A stretch of DNA of 64,000 bases from Struthio camelus (GCF_040807025.1 NC_090956.1:3956517-4020516); one strand, 5' to 3'. Numbered from the stretch's first letter, positions 23,101 to 33,567 are shown. Translations and numbers: made by a program. Notes: a model not told the origin generated them from the letters alone.

Positions 23101-26100
23101 ACGAGCGCGGCTGCGGGCCGGCGGTGCTTGTGCTGGCGGCTCAGCTGCCAGCAGACCTGAGCCATGCCCCGCTCCTCGGTCTGGTGTGGGTGGAAATGGC
23201 CAACAGGTTGCAAAACGCTCGGGACACGATGACCAGAGCCGGGTGAGGCCAAATGCCTCGGTTCCCCCAAATCCTGGCTTTTGCCAGCATTGCATTCCCC
23301 ACCAAGGTCTCAGGGATGGGGGCAGCATCGTGTCTCCTCCGAACAGCATTTCTGAGGAGGGAGGACCAGGATCTTCTCCCCGCGGCCGTGGTGGCAGCTC
23401 CCACACCCGGCCCGGATGTGTTTCCAAAAAGCGAGTCAGCACCAAGCAGCAGCAGCGTCCCAAGGCCACCGAGCTGCTCTCGTTTGTGGGCTGATCTACG
23501 TGTCGTGTGGTGCCGTCAAAGCCTGGACTGCCACAGTGTGCTCAGCTATTGCACGTGTGTTTGCTCAGCCAGTGAAGGAAATTAAAGGCCCTGAGCCATC
23601 AATCAGAGCACGTGTGGCTTCCCCTGGCTTTGCACTGATACAGAAGTCAAGCCTTCTTTTATAGGCTTTTGATGAGTCTATTATCTGATTCATTCCTCCG
23701 AGCGTACGAGCCAGGGCCTTTTCGCTTTTTGCCAGAGTTTTGCAAAACACGTGTGAGCTGCAAATGCTATTTTGTCAGCAGTGGGCAGCAGGGCCGAATG
23801 CGAAGCTTCGACCCTGCTGCTCCTTCCAGATCAAACCTAACAGCTAGTTTCAGTCCCCCGAATCACAGCAGGGTGATGGTCTTTGAAAGGCAGCACCAAA
23901 GCCAAACCCCTGTCACTTCAGATAACGCTGCAGGGAGCTTCGCAGGCCAAGAGCCTTACAGGACACAGGGAGGAAAGAGCATCTGGAGGTGTCCTCCTCA
24001 CTTCTTGCACCGGCCTCCCCTGCTCCCCCTCGCCTCTTGTCCACCGGCGGCCCGCGCTCCAGCCGAGACCCGCTGCTGCACCGTGGCCGAAAGGCCTTTC
24101 GTAAAACCAGCAGCGCCTGGCTGGAAACCCAGCCCTGCACAAACACAGCGCTCGCTGCACAGGCGAAAATGGAAAAAGTTCCCAGGGAACAAAAAAAGGC
24201 AGGAGGAGGGAGCAGAGGCAGAGAGTGAGGAGCCCACGGCACGGCACAAGCCTGCTCCGACTGGCACCAGGCTTCCTGCAGGCTTCGCTGGGGATTGCAT
24301 TGCACCAGGCATATAGATGATGCATCTGAGCAAGCTATCACTGCCCCTTGCCTGCATGACTCAAGGATTTGGGGATTTGAGATATGTCTCAGGCTTTCGT
24401 ATTCTCCTAATGCTAAAAGGAATCAAGATACAAGGAAAACTGTTGCAAAAGAAATAGGGGATGGGAGAAGGAAGCGAATAAATACAACCCCCGGTCCCCA
24501 GTGACAGAGCAGCTTGCTTCTGCATTGTAACTCATCTGGGAAAAATTATATGCTGCAAATTATGTGCTTCTTTTGAAAAGCCTTAAAGGAGGTTTAATAA
24601 AATGAGACAAGCTAATAATATAGGGAATGAATAGGAACCCTGGATGCTGCATCTTGATTTAATCAGATGTTTTTCCCCGAGGGACAGAGCAAGAGCTGTA
24701 GCTAAACCCTCCGTTCCCAGCTGCTCCCCTCTTCCTTGTGCACCTCTTGCCTCCCAGCCATGAACTGGCCCCGCAGAGCTGACTCCAGCGTGCAGCTCCC
24801 AGGCCTGTCCTAGGGAGCAACCAGGGCTGTGGGTCAGCTAGGACAGGATTTGGGGCCTCCTGCCTTGCAAAGAGGGCGGTGTCGTGGAGGGGGTGCAGGC
24901 TGGAGGAGGTTCCTCCACCCTGTTCTCCCACCCTGTCTCTTTTTGGGGAAGGGGGCAGGGTGGGAACTGAGATCTGAGGAGTCCCACGTCCAGCCACAGG
25001 TCGGTCTCCAGAGCCCTGCGCAGTCCAGCTGTTTGCAAACAGCCATTGGGAAACCATCAGCCTCTGGTTGGTGTTTGTGACCAGGCTAAGGAGAAGGATC
25101 CCACGGTGCCGAGCGCTGCACACGGAGCAGGGAGACCATCACTGTCTCTGGCAGCTCTCTGACACACGACCCTGGCTGGGCTCGGGGACAGGGGTTTGTG
25201 TGCTCACAAGCCCCGGTCTGCAGAAAAACAGGCAGTGCTAGGTGCTGTGCAGAGGCCAAGCCTTTGGGGGGAACTTAAAGAGTCTTGGCAGCAAAGACAA
25301 GCAGCTTGTGCTTGATTTGCTCCTCTCCTTGGCCTGCATGAGGTCTCTGGGGTACTGAGTGTGCAGGGTCGGGAAAGGCACACACGACTGTTCCACTCGG
25401 CTTCTGAGTTGCTTCAGAAGGAACCAGCCATAAAGCAAAGCCAGCATGACCCTAAGGTAAAGATACTTCTCAGCTCCAGCAGCACGCTCAGAAATCAAAG
25501 TCATGTTCTGATGTAATTGTTCTTTTCTGAGTATCCCTCCAGGTTGCCTACTTCTGGGCTTGACTGTGCAATGCACGCTCATGCTTTCTGGTACATTTTG
25601 CTTCCTACATTTTTACAGAAGCTGGTATTAATGTGAGCTGTATTTTTTCTACTTGCACAGTTCGTCCAAGCCGGACCCTCGGGAGCTGCATGTTCTGTAG
25701 CTGGGATGTTTGTGTGACTTTCGTGGAATTTTCTTACCTCAGCTGACTTGCCTGCGGCTGGAAGGCAGCTATTGTGCATTGTCTTGTGGCTGGAACACCT
25801 TTGGGGGGGGGGGGTTGCTAAAGAGGAGCAAAATAGCAAGAAACTGGGGATTGATCTATGCTGAAGATGTTTGATTCCATGAGTGGTGTCTGCAGTTGCT
25901 CAGGGTTTCATGCCCAGCAGCCTGCCTGGAGCTCTCGCTGTACCAGGCTGCTGGTGGGATGGTGGGAATAAGCAAAGAGCCTGAACTCCTCCACATCAGA
26001 GCAATGAGCAAGCCACCTCCACAAATGGCAGGGTCAAATTCTGGTAGGCGATACAGCAGGGGGAGAATGCCATTTTACTTGCCCATGCTTAAGATTCAGG

Positions 26101-27340
26101 GTATTTGGAGTCAGGTCAGAAATAGGAGGTGATTTTTAGCAGTGAGAATCATAACCGTGGGAAGGATCTGCCTAGCAGCGAGGTGGACTCTTTATCATCA
26201 ATCAAAAACAGTCAGCTCCCAGCCAATGTGCTCCGGTTCCACCAGGAGACAAATTTCTAGATGATCTTTGGGTAATCAGACTAACTCCTCGTAATGCTCC
26301 TTTCCTTAGATTCTGTGCGACTCTGCAAGAAGCTGTGCTCTGGGATAAGGCAGAGTGTGCACAGTGTGGTACCCACGTCCTTTGCTGCTGGGTGACCCCC
26401 CCGCGGGACCCTGCCTGCCCCAGCATCTCCAGCAGCGCCAGCAGCAATTAGCTCTCCGCTGCTCCCAGGGCCCGCTGCAGCCCGGCTGGCAGCCAGGCCC
26501 CCGAGGGCCCCTGCCCTCGCTGCCGGCTTGCTCCTGGCAGGGTGGCTCCAGTGGTGACCTGCACCTCTGAGCCAGGCCCACAGGATTTCGGTGGCAGATG
26601 ACTGCCTGCAAGGCAGCATGCGCTGCCTTTCCTCTTGCCAAAGAGCCTTTCAGAGGAAGCAAATGGATTTTCGATTTGCTGAAGCTGGCCAGCCTAAGAG
26701 GAGGCTTTGAACAGGCTATTTTTACCCATTCCTAGCACTATTAATAGTTGTACAGTTAACAATAAACTCTAATCAAGATATTTGATTTGTCTGTCCCCCA
26801 GACGTAGGCACTTCCTATATCTCTCCTGTTACTTTCCATCAACTGCTTCAATTAAATGATCTTTTTGTTATTTTGGGGTGATGCTTTTGAGCCTTATAAT
26901 CAGCTATTAAACCTCTTTGTTGTCTCACATACAGATCAACAAACGTGCGGAACAGCCCCACTTTCCCTCCCTGAAGCCTCCTTGCAGCTGCTGCTGCCGC
27001 ACAGGATGTTTCCCTCTGTGCAACGGCAGCTGCAACAGGCTGCTTAAACTGCTGCTCCGTTTCGCCCCGAAGGTGGACTGCAATTCCTTCATAATCCTTT
27101 GGACAGCGCTTAAATTACAGTCCAAACGTGAGCCCGCAGTCGGGGGAGATTATAAACTCAGCAGCGTCCCTTTCCCAAGCTGTGCTCGAGAGATGCCCCA
27201 ACAAACACATTCCTGTGTTCCAGCTGCGGCCCCTCTGGGCGCTGTGCGCGTGGTTTCGGCCGTCCTGCGCCACGGGCGAGCGGCACTTTTGGTGAAGTTT
27301 TTTTCCTAACAAACCGGCTGGCAGGTGGTGTCAGCTGGGC
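20101..27340. other. PEMT-RASD1 intergenic region, no gene seen
   Basis: GC-rich DNA runs to about 23500. Then a mixed region includes AT-rich, low-CpG patches at about 23570-23740, 24290-24660 and 26640-26940, which are candidates for conserved regulatory DNA. A G-run sits at 25803-25814. I found no exon match, RNA gene or clear transposon on either strand; the frames present have no recognisable domain. Confidence 0.6.
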
Positions 27341-27361
27341 CCTTCGCACCCTCCTCGCCCG

Positions 27362-27391
27362 GCGCTGCGCTGCGCTGCGCTGCGCTGCGCT
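27362..27391 (+). repeat. (GCGCT)6 microsatellite
   Basis: Six perfect GCGCT units, followed by GC-rich non-repeat sequence. It lies about 1.5 kb upstream of the RASD1 start codon. Confidence 0.95.
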
Positions 27392-27475
27392 GCCCGCGGC
27401 GGCGCCCGCGGCCCGGCGGTGCCCTCGCCCGCCCCCCAGCGGCGGGAGCCGGCGCTGCAGCCCCCGCGGCGGGGG

Positions 27476-27550
27476 CTGGGGCTGGCTTGGGGTTGGGGTA
27501 GGCAGGTTGGCGTTAGGGCTAGGTTTAGGCTTAGGATTGGGGGGGTGAGG
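27476..27550 (+). repeat. Degenerate G-rich, telomere-like tract
   Basis: The tract contains GGGGCTGGGGCTGG, GGGGTTGGGGTAGG, then GCGTTAGGGCTAGG and TTTAGGCTTAGGATTGGG. These are imperfect TTAGGG-like and TTGGGG-like units with G-runs at regular spacing. It could be an old interstitial telomeric tract or simple G-rich drift. Confidence 0.5.
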
Positions 27551-28129
27551 CTCCCTCCCCTCCTTTTCTTTTCCACCGTTTCTCCGTTTTGCCTTTTTGT
27601 TTTTTTGGTTTGTTTTTGGTTTTTTTTTTTAGTGCGCTGCCCCGGAGAGGCGCGCTGCGGAGCTGGCTCTAGCCCCTCTTAACTTTCGGGATGTTTTGCC
27701 CCGGCGACGGGCTGCTTCCCGGGGGAAGAGCAGCAGTAAAAAGCCATCCTTCAAGGGGCACCCTGCAGCCTCCAGCCAGCCAGCTGGGCTGCAAACGGCG
27801 GAGCTGCCCGATGAGGCACTGACTTCTCGCTACTCCTGTTCCCTGCCCTATATACATGAAGTGTATATGTACACAGTGTCTTCTGTGGTCTTTTCTGCTT
27901 TTCTGTGTGTAGCTCTTTTCTCATGGATAACTAGATGTCTTTTCTGCGTGCTCGGGGTATGTGCATGGACACCCACTTTTGCACAAACGGCAAGTGCGAA
28001 ACGGATCAAGTCCACGCCGGGAACGGGGATGTGACTCCCTGCACCCCCTGCCCCGGGGTCCCCTCAGCCGCACTGCCCGCCACGGCCGGGCACCGCGTCC
28101 TGCAAAGGGGTCCTGCTGGCAGGGACCCC

Positions 28130-28375
28130 AGCACAGGATCCCCGGGACCCCCGAACCGGGCTGCACAGCACCGGGCCCCCGAACCGGGCTGCAAACGGGC
28201 CGAATAAAAAGCACCGAGCTCCGGTTCCGAGTGGTAAAAGGGTCGGTTTGCACAGCACCAGCTCCGAGCCGGGCTGCAAACGGGTCAGCTTGCACAGCGC
28301 GGGGTTCCCGATGCGGGCAGTGAACGGGCCGGCTCGCACAGCACCGGGTCCGCGGTGCGACGGATGCCAAGGGCC
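28130..28375 (+). repeat. RASD1: Degenerate repeat upstream of RASD1
   Basis: Imperfect units built on CACAGCACCGGG and CCGGGCTGCAAACGGG recur several times with variable spacing. The units are too diverged to give a fixed period. They lead into the cleaner 44-bp array. Confidence 0.6.
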
Positions 28376-28398
28376 CACGGCCGGAGGACGGGGACGAG

Positions 28399-28552
28399 GA
28401 GCCGGGCTGCCGGGGGGCCGCCGTGCGCGGCACCGGGACGGGGAGCCGGGCTGCCGGGCGGCCGCCGTGCACGGCACCGGGACGGGGAGCCGGGCTGCCG
28501 GGCGGCCGCCGTGCACGGCACCGGGACGGGGAGCCGGGCTGCCGGGGGGCCG
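28399..28552 (+). repeat. 44-bp tandem repeat, about 3.5 copies
   Basis: Units begin with GAGCCGGGCTGCCGG at 28399, 28443, 28487 and 28531, an exact 44-bp period. Each contains a CGGCCGCCGTGC core and CACCGGGACG. Copies 2 and 3 are almost identical. The array ends about 300 bp before the RASD1 start codon, so it lies in the promoter-proximal CpG island. Confidence 0.95.
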
Positions 28553-28599
28553 GTGGGAGCAGCGGCGGCAGCGAGCGGGGCGCGGAGCCCCGGGGCCGG

Positions 28600-28843
28600 G
28601 GCGCGGCGGAGCAGCCCCGCCCGCCGCCGCCGCCGCCGCCGCCCCGGGCCGTGACGCGCCGAGGGGCGGGCGCGGCGGCTCCATAAAGCGCGGCGGCGGC
28701 GGCGGCGGCGGTGCAGAGCTCACGGCGGCCTTTCCTGCGAGGGGCGCTGGGTTGAGCAGCGGGCAGGCACCGCCGTCCTCCTCCTCCTCCTCCTCCTCCT
28801 CCTCCTCCTCTCTCCGCGCCAGCTGCACCCTCCGCCGGCTTCA
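28600..28843 (+). promoter_or_regulatory. RASD1: RASD1 core promoter and 5' UTR
   Basis: A CpG island contains a CCG run (28621-28643), GTGACGCG (a CRE-like half site), a GC box (GGGGCGGGC), and a TATA-like CATAAA at 28682-28687 followed by (GGC)7. This predicts transcription starting around 28710. The resulting 5' UTR carries a (TCC)~12 tract at 28776-28810, about 33 bp before the ATG. Start site placement is inference. Confidence 0.55.
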
Positions 28844-29129
28844 ATGAAACTGGCAGCGATGATCAAGAAGATGTGTCCGAGCGAGGCCGAGCTGAGCATC
28901 CCCGCCAAGAACTGCTACCGCATGGTCATCCTGGGCTCCTCCAAGGTGGGCAAGACGGCCATCGTGTCACGCTTCCTCACGGGGCGCTTCGAGGAGCAAT
29001 ACACCCCCACCATCGAGGACTTCCACCGCAAGTTCTACAGCATCCGCGGCGAGGTCTACCAGCTCGACATCCTGGACACGTCGGGCAACCACCCCTTCCC
29101 AGCCATGCGCCGCCTCTCCATCCTCACAG
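28844..29129 (+). CDS. RASD1: RASD1 coding exon 1
   Basis: It encodes residues 1-95 plus the first base of Gly96, ending RRLSILT-G at donor gtactt. It carries the P-loop, switch I and DTSG motif. The 283-bp intron that follows (29130-29412) is the only coding-region intron, as in human RASD1. Confidence 0.97.
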
Positions 29130-29963
29130 GTACTTGGCTGACGGGGAGCGTGCGGACGAAGTGTGTGTGTGTGGGGGGGTCATGATTGCCAGATCTCGGG
29201 GTTTCTTGGCCAGTTTGGGGATGTTTTCCTGGCTGTGGGTGGAGGGAGTTGGGATTTTGTGTGTGCGCAGGGTGGGCATCTTTGCTTGCTGCACAGGGTA
29301 GACGGATGGCTGGGAAGCGCTGCCTGCTTCCTCCCTCTCTGGGTCTCCCCATGGTGGTCCCTGCATGTGTCCCCTTCCCTGTGCCCATCTCACGTCCCCT
29401 CTCTGTCCCCAGGCGATGTCTTTATCCTCGTGTTCAGCCTGGACAACCGGGACTCCTTTGAGGAGGTGCAGCGCCTGAAGCAGCAAATCCTGGAGACCAA
29501 GTCGTGCCTGAAGAACAAAACCAAGGAGAACATAGAGGTGCCCCTGGTCATCTGCGGCAACAAGGGCGATCGGGACTTTTACCGGGAGGTGGAGCCCCGG
29601 GAGATCGAGCAGTTGGTGGGGGGGGACCCCAAGAGATGCGCCTACTTTGAGATCTCAGCCAAGAAGAACAGCAGCCTGGACCAGATGTTCCAGGCGCTCT
29701 TCGCCATGGCCAAGCTGCCCAGCGAGATGAGCCCGGACCTGCACCGCAAGGTCTCCGTCCAGTACTGCGACATCCTGCACAAGAAGGCGCTCAAAGGCAA
29801 AAAGCTGCTCAAAGAGGGAGGCCGGGGCAGCACGGAGGAAGCCTACGGCATCGTGGCTCCCTTCGCCCGGCGGCCCAGCGTCCACAGCGACCTCATGTAC
29901 ATCCGGGAGAAAGCCATCGGCGGCGGGCACGCCAAGGAGAAGGACCGCTGCGTGATCAGCTAG
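28844..29963 (+). CDS. RASD1: RASD1 / Dexras1, dexamethasone-induced Ras-like GTPase
   Basis: Exons 28844-29129 and 29413-29963 join at G|gtactt ... cccag|GC to give 278 residues (human 281), nearly identical to human Dexras1. Visible motifs: P-loop GSSKVGKT (31-38), switch I YTPTIEDF, DTSG (78-81), NKGD (145-148), SAK (177-179), a basic C-terminal extension and the CAAX box CVIS (275-278). Cys11, the S-nitrosylation site described for Dexras1, is present. The extended cationic C-terminus separates the RASD pair from classical Ras. The protein is farnesylated, membrane-bound, modulates G-protein signalling, and takes part in NO/iron and circadian responses (known for the family). The ATG has the conserved MKLAAMIKKMCPS start. 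RASD2 is excluded by the much closer RASD1 match and by the PEMT/MED9 neighbours. Confidence 0.98.
29413..29963 (+). CDS. RASD1: RASD1 coding exon 2
   Basis: It starts after ctgtccccag and encodes DVFILVFSLDNRDSF onward to CVIS and TAG 29961-29963. It has the NKGD and SAK nucleotide-binding motifs and the RASD-specific tail with VAPFARRPSVHSDLMYIREK. Confidence 0.97.
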
Positions 29964-30770
29964 GAGCCCTGCCAGGCGCCGCCGAAGCGAGTGGGAAGGA
30001 AGGAAGGAAGGGAGGGGGGAAAGCAGCTCGTTTCCTAAGTGACTTTGGTGAGACAGGAGGGTGGGCAGGCACCCACCCGGGCAGAGGGGGGGATTCACCT
30101 CTTCTCCAGCCTCCCTCCTCCAGAGGGATCGCTTTCATCCGCTCCCTCCCCCAGGTGTTTTTGGGAGAGGGGGCAGATGGGGGGGGAGGATTTGGAGGGC
30201 GGGAGGGGGGTGCTGCTGGGACCTCCCTCCTACGGGGAGAGAGAAAAGGGGTGGACTGCTGGCCCGCAAGGCGGAAAGATGTGCAGGGAGGGCACAGACC
30301 TTCTTGTTGTTTCTTTCCTCCCCCAAACCGCCCAGCCTCAGGCCAGGGCACTGCCGTCAGGAGGGAGTGCAGAGGCCTGCCAGGGCCTGCTTTGGGCTTT
30401 TGGGGCTTTTTTCTTTTTTTTTTTTTTAACTTGAGAAGCTGTGCACAGGCTCTGGCTCTGTCGTGTGTTCGTCTGTGTCTGCGAAAACATGTGCAGAAGA
30501 CACTCCTAAGCTGCAAAGACATTTCAGAGTTACAGCCCTGATGGCCCAAAAACTGACTCTTGTTTACATTTGTCTTGTCTGATTTGCAAGATTGGGGGGG
30601 GGGGGGGGAGCGGGAAGGGGTTTTGTTTTTTAATGAGAAAACAATAGGCACTTTATGTAGGTATTGTTTGTCATGGACATGAACAAAAAATCTTCAAGTG
30701 TTTCTACAGTGGGTGAAACTTGATGTTTTATTTTTTCTACAAAATAATAAAGTCTTTTTAAAATGACACT
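29964..30770 (+). other. RASD1: RASD1 3' UTR
   Basis: It runs from the stop codon to shortly after the AATAAA at 30746-30751. It contains a G-rich middle, a T-run (30411-30427) and a 15-G run at 30594-30608. The last 120 bp are AT-rich and look conserved. No ARE-type AUUUA cluster is obvious. Confidence 0.8.
30746..30751 (+). terminator. RASD1: RASD1 poly(A) signal AATAAA
   Basis: A canonical AATAAA lies in AAAATAATAAAGTC, 0.78 kb after the stop codon, followed by a GT-rich stretch (CTGGGTTTGTCTTTG). Cleavage is expected about 15-25 bp further on. Confidence 0.85.
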
Positions 30771-32915
30771 CCTGGGTTTGTCTTTGCTTCCTCACCCAGC
30801 TCCTTAGCAAAACCAAGGCCCGTTAAACCAAGAACTGACCCCAGCTCTGACGTGCTAAACGTGGCCTCTCAACCCAATGCTTTGGTTACACCACTTTCTC
30901 CTTTGCCCTGTACAAAGGTCTCTGCCTCTGAAAGTCCCTGAATTCTTGCCACACAGGGTAATTAGGGGCCACGCAAACTGTTACTCAAGCAGATCACTGA
31001 GCCAGAACTCTTTCCTCACTTCACTGAATAACACTGATTTACAATCCTGTCAGCTCTGTGACAGGCCGGGCATTGGCATGTCATTCACCGCAGAAACTGA
31101 GTAAAATGACATCATTAAATAATAAAGAGCTTATTGTGTTTCATGCTTTTTCCCAACTAAATAAACAAACTTTAATGATGTCAACAGAGACTGATTCATT
31201 TGCACTCAGTCCAGGATATTGTTTTCACTTTGCCAATATGAGTAAAGGAAGCACTTTGCTCAAAAGGTCACTTTTGCATCTGATGGTTTTTAATCTCCTA
31301 GTATAACAAATTACAGTTACCACTGCTAGAAGGGAAAGGGAAAGGGAAAAACTCTTCAAAGAACAGCTTTCACTGACTCCGGCTTCTCAGAAGTAGCCTC
31401 TTGTTTCTGTTTCAGTTTGTTTGTGGGTTTCTCAGCCCCTCTTCCCCTCTCAATGGGCAGAATAAACCTACATTTAATACATACTAATGGAGAAAAATTC
31501 TACTGAAGCCACAAAACTGGGCTGAGCAAGCGAGATGATTGCAAATAAAACCATTTTAGTTTGGTTTTGAGTCTTGAATTCAATTCAACAGAGTTAACTT
31601 GTTCTTGTACTAAGTGCCAGACACATTTCTTTGGAAACACTTGTTTTCTTCCAGCTCTTCAGTATATGCCCTGACTTCACAGGAACGGCAGTTGGCAAGA
31701 AAAGGAAACCTCCCTCCAAGCAATTGACAGAAGAACTTATTGAACTGGGACAGGCAACGGCTGGCAGAAAGGTAATTCTAGTAATAAAGAGCGTACATTG
31801 TGTTTTGTATATCTTAGTGTCCTGTTTTGCTTAGTCAGAAGTTTACTCATTGGCACCTTCCCAAAGAAATTGCTAGTAGCGTACTCCATCGGGGACAGAG
31901 TTATCTCTAGGCAATAGGTGAGTTGCAACTATTCCAGCCCCCACCAAGCAGAATTACTTGCCTCTTGGCTTAGAAGAGCAAAATCTACCTAAGCAGGCTT
32001 TGCTTCTCTTCTTTTGAAGGCACAAGTTTTACCTGTCCTTGGATGCCAGTTCTCTACAGATATTGTATTTCACTAACTAGTTTTTCACTTCTTCCGCTAT
32101 TGCTGCAGTTTTCAACCTAAGCTCTACAAACCCACCTGAGTCTAGTCTATCGCTGGCTGGCTTAACTTTGCCCCACAGCCGTGTGTACCTCTCCAGAACA
32201 CGTCAGAGATCTGGAAGAAGAACATGATCGTAAACCATGACGGTGGTTTTCTGCATCAGTGGGAAATTGCATTGCGCTGACCTGCACAATCTTTCAGTGT
32301 AACGCACAGAATTGTACTTCCCAGGAACATTTGAGATCCAACAAATGCAGCACACACTCATGTTCAAAACTAGAGATTCAGAGGCCCACCATGTCTTTGT
32401 TAGTCAGCATGATGCAGAGCTACTCACCAGGGTGTCATCTGACAATGTAGCAGCTTAAGGCTGAGGAGGACAGGGGCAGGGAGTCCAGGGTCCATCTGAA
32501 TGAAATGCAACAGTCAAGAGTTTTCCATGAGCCATTGACAGTCAAACGCTCACTGTTTTCATCTGCGGAAAGCCCTTGGAGCTGCTAAGATGTGGAACTG
32601 ACCTGTCCTGTGGAGCTTGGGTCATTTATGGCAAATCTAACAGCTCTTGCCATTTATGGCCTTTACTTTGATTCTGCTTTTCCTCCCTCTGTTTGTTTTA
32701 AAAATAGGGTGCTCAGCGGTACCGTCTACTAAGCTGGACCTGCTGAAATTCACTCCTCTGGCAGTCTCTCCCTAGCTTTCCTAGGTCACCCTGCTTCCAA
32801 AAAAGCAATGTAAAGACACAGGAGCTGGGCCCAGCCTACGCACTTCCTCTGTGCTGCCAAAGTCCTACCCTTGCTCACCCCACACCCAGTCAGTGAAGAG
32901 ACAAGAGGGGCATTT
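30771..32915. other. Region between the convergent RASD1 and MED9 3' ends
   Basis: This AT-richer, CpG-poor stretch has an (AAAGGG)3-like run near 31331-31349 and the exon-like segment at 31655. Nothing else was recognised. The composition is clearly different from the flanking CpG-rich DNA. Confidence 0.7.
31655..31771 (+). other. Exon-like open segment of unknown identity
   Basis: Between the acceptor tgttttcttccag and the donor AAAG|gtaatt there are exactly 39 open codons in phase 0-0. The product contains GTAVGKKRKPPSKQLTEELI and ELGQATAGRK. It lies between the RASD1 and MED9 3' ends on the + strand. I do not recognise it. It may be an exon of an unannotated transcript, a read-through 3' exon of RASD1, or chance. 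Confidence 0.25.
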
Positions 32916-32930
32916 TGGCGTTTCTAAATC

Positions 32931-32936
32931 TTTACT
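32931..32936 (-). terminator. MED9: Candidate MED9 poly(A) signal, AGTAAA variant
   Basis: The + strand TTTACT reads AGTAAA on the - strand, a known weaker variant. It is 0.63 kb after the MED9 stop codon. No canonical hexamer is closer, so the call is tentative. Confidence 0.4.
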
Positions 32937-32969
32937 TGACTCATCTCAGATGCAACCATCACTTATTTC

Positions 32970-33002
32970 AAAAAAAAAAAAAAAGAGAGAGAGAGAGAGA
33001 GA
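32970..33002 (+). repeat. Poly(A)-(GA)n microsatellite
   Basis: About 15 A followed by nine GA units. It lies within the predicted MED9 3' UTR and would be transcribed there as (TC)n followed by T-run. Confidence 0.95.
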
Positions 33003-33390
33003 AATACAAAAGTAATTGAAAGCAATCGTTCCTCTTTCAACACACACAGATTGCCAAGTGCCCCCAGAGGCCCAATGCTCTCCCCTTTCCAGGAGCAGGG
33101 CCAAACAGCTCATGCTTCCCTCTTTTGCTCGCTTTGATGTTTGGCTACGTTTGTCAGTTCAGAAGTAAAAAAAAATGCAGAAAAATTGCAGAAAACATCC
33201 CCTTTTTCCTGTTGAAGGTAACCAGCAGGCAATTTGCCCCTGGAGGAAACATGCATGGAGGAAACATAATGCCTCTTGCTTGCTTGAATGGAAAAAAAAC
33301 CAAGAGAAAACAGAAAAGAGATGCATATATAAATACACACAGTCCTACAGCAGATCAAAGTGAATGTACTGCTGTAATCATCGCCTGTGA

Positions 33391-33405
33391 AGCACACAGT
33401 GTTCT
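33391..33405. promoter_or_regulatory. Candidate glucocorticoid response element
   Basis: AGCACACAGTGTTCT fits the full 15-bp receptor consensus RGNACANNNTGTNCY at every fixed position. It lies 2.64 kb downstream of the RASD1 poly(A) signal and inside the predicted MED9 3' UTR. RASD1 was discovered as a dexamethasone-induced gene, and a functional GRE in the 3' flank of human RASD1 has been reported (from memory), so position and gene agree. Function here is inference. Confidence 0.55.
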
Positions 33406-33567
33406 CCTGGTTCAGTGTCACATGGTTGTGATCCACACAGACACAACTTCAGAGCAATGTGACAAAAAAGCATAAAACAAAGAAAAGTAAACTTCTGCCA
33501 CCTTCTTTTCTCCTGTTAAGCCAGGAGAGGAAGTACCTCAGACCGAGAGAGCAGAGCTTCTCCCTTC

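Larger units (their letters stand above)
32916..33567 (-). other. MED9: Probable MED9 3' UTR
   Basis: It follows the MED9 stop codon on the - strand. The best 3' end is an AGTAAA variant signal (32936-32931, read on -). No AATAAA was found on the - strand in this interval. It includes a (TC)n-T14 tract (the + strand A-run and GA-run at 32970-33002) and a glucocorticoid response element at 33391-33405. Confidence 0.5.

Noticed and set aside
28064-28844. Frames of 254-307 codons on the - strand over the RASD1 promoter
   Set aside because: They are translations of the 44-bp array, the CCG/GGC runs and the TCC tract; the region is the RASD1 promoter.
29163-29412. In-frame extension of RASD1 exon 2 back into the intron with an ATG at 29163
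   Set aside because: The exon 1 donor and exon 2 acceptor join in phase to give the known protein; the upstream extension is intron sequence that happens to be open.
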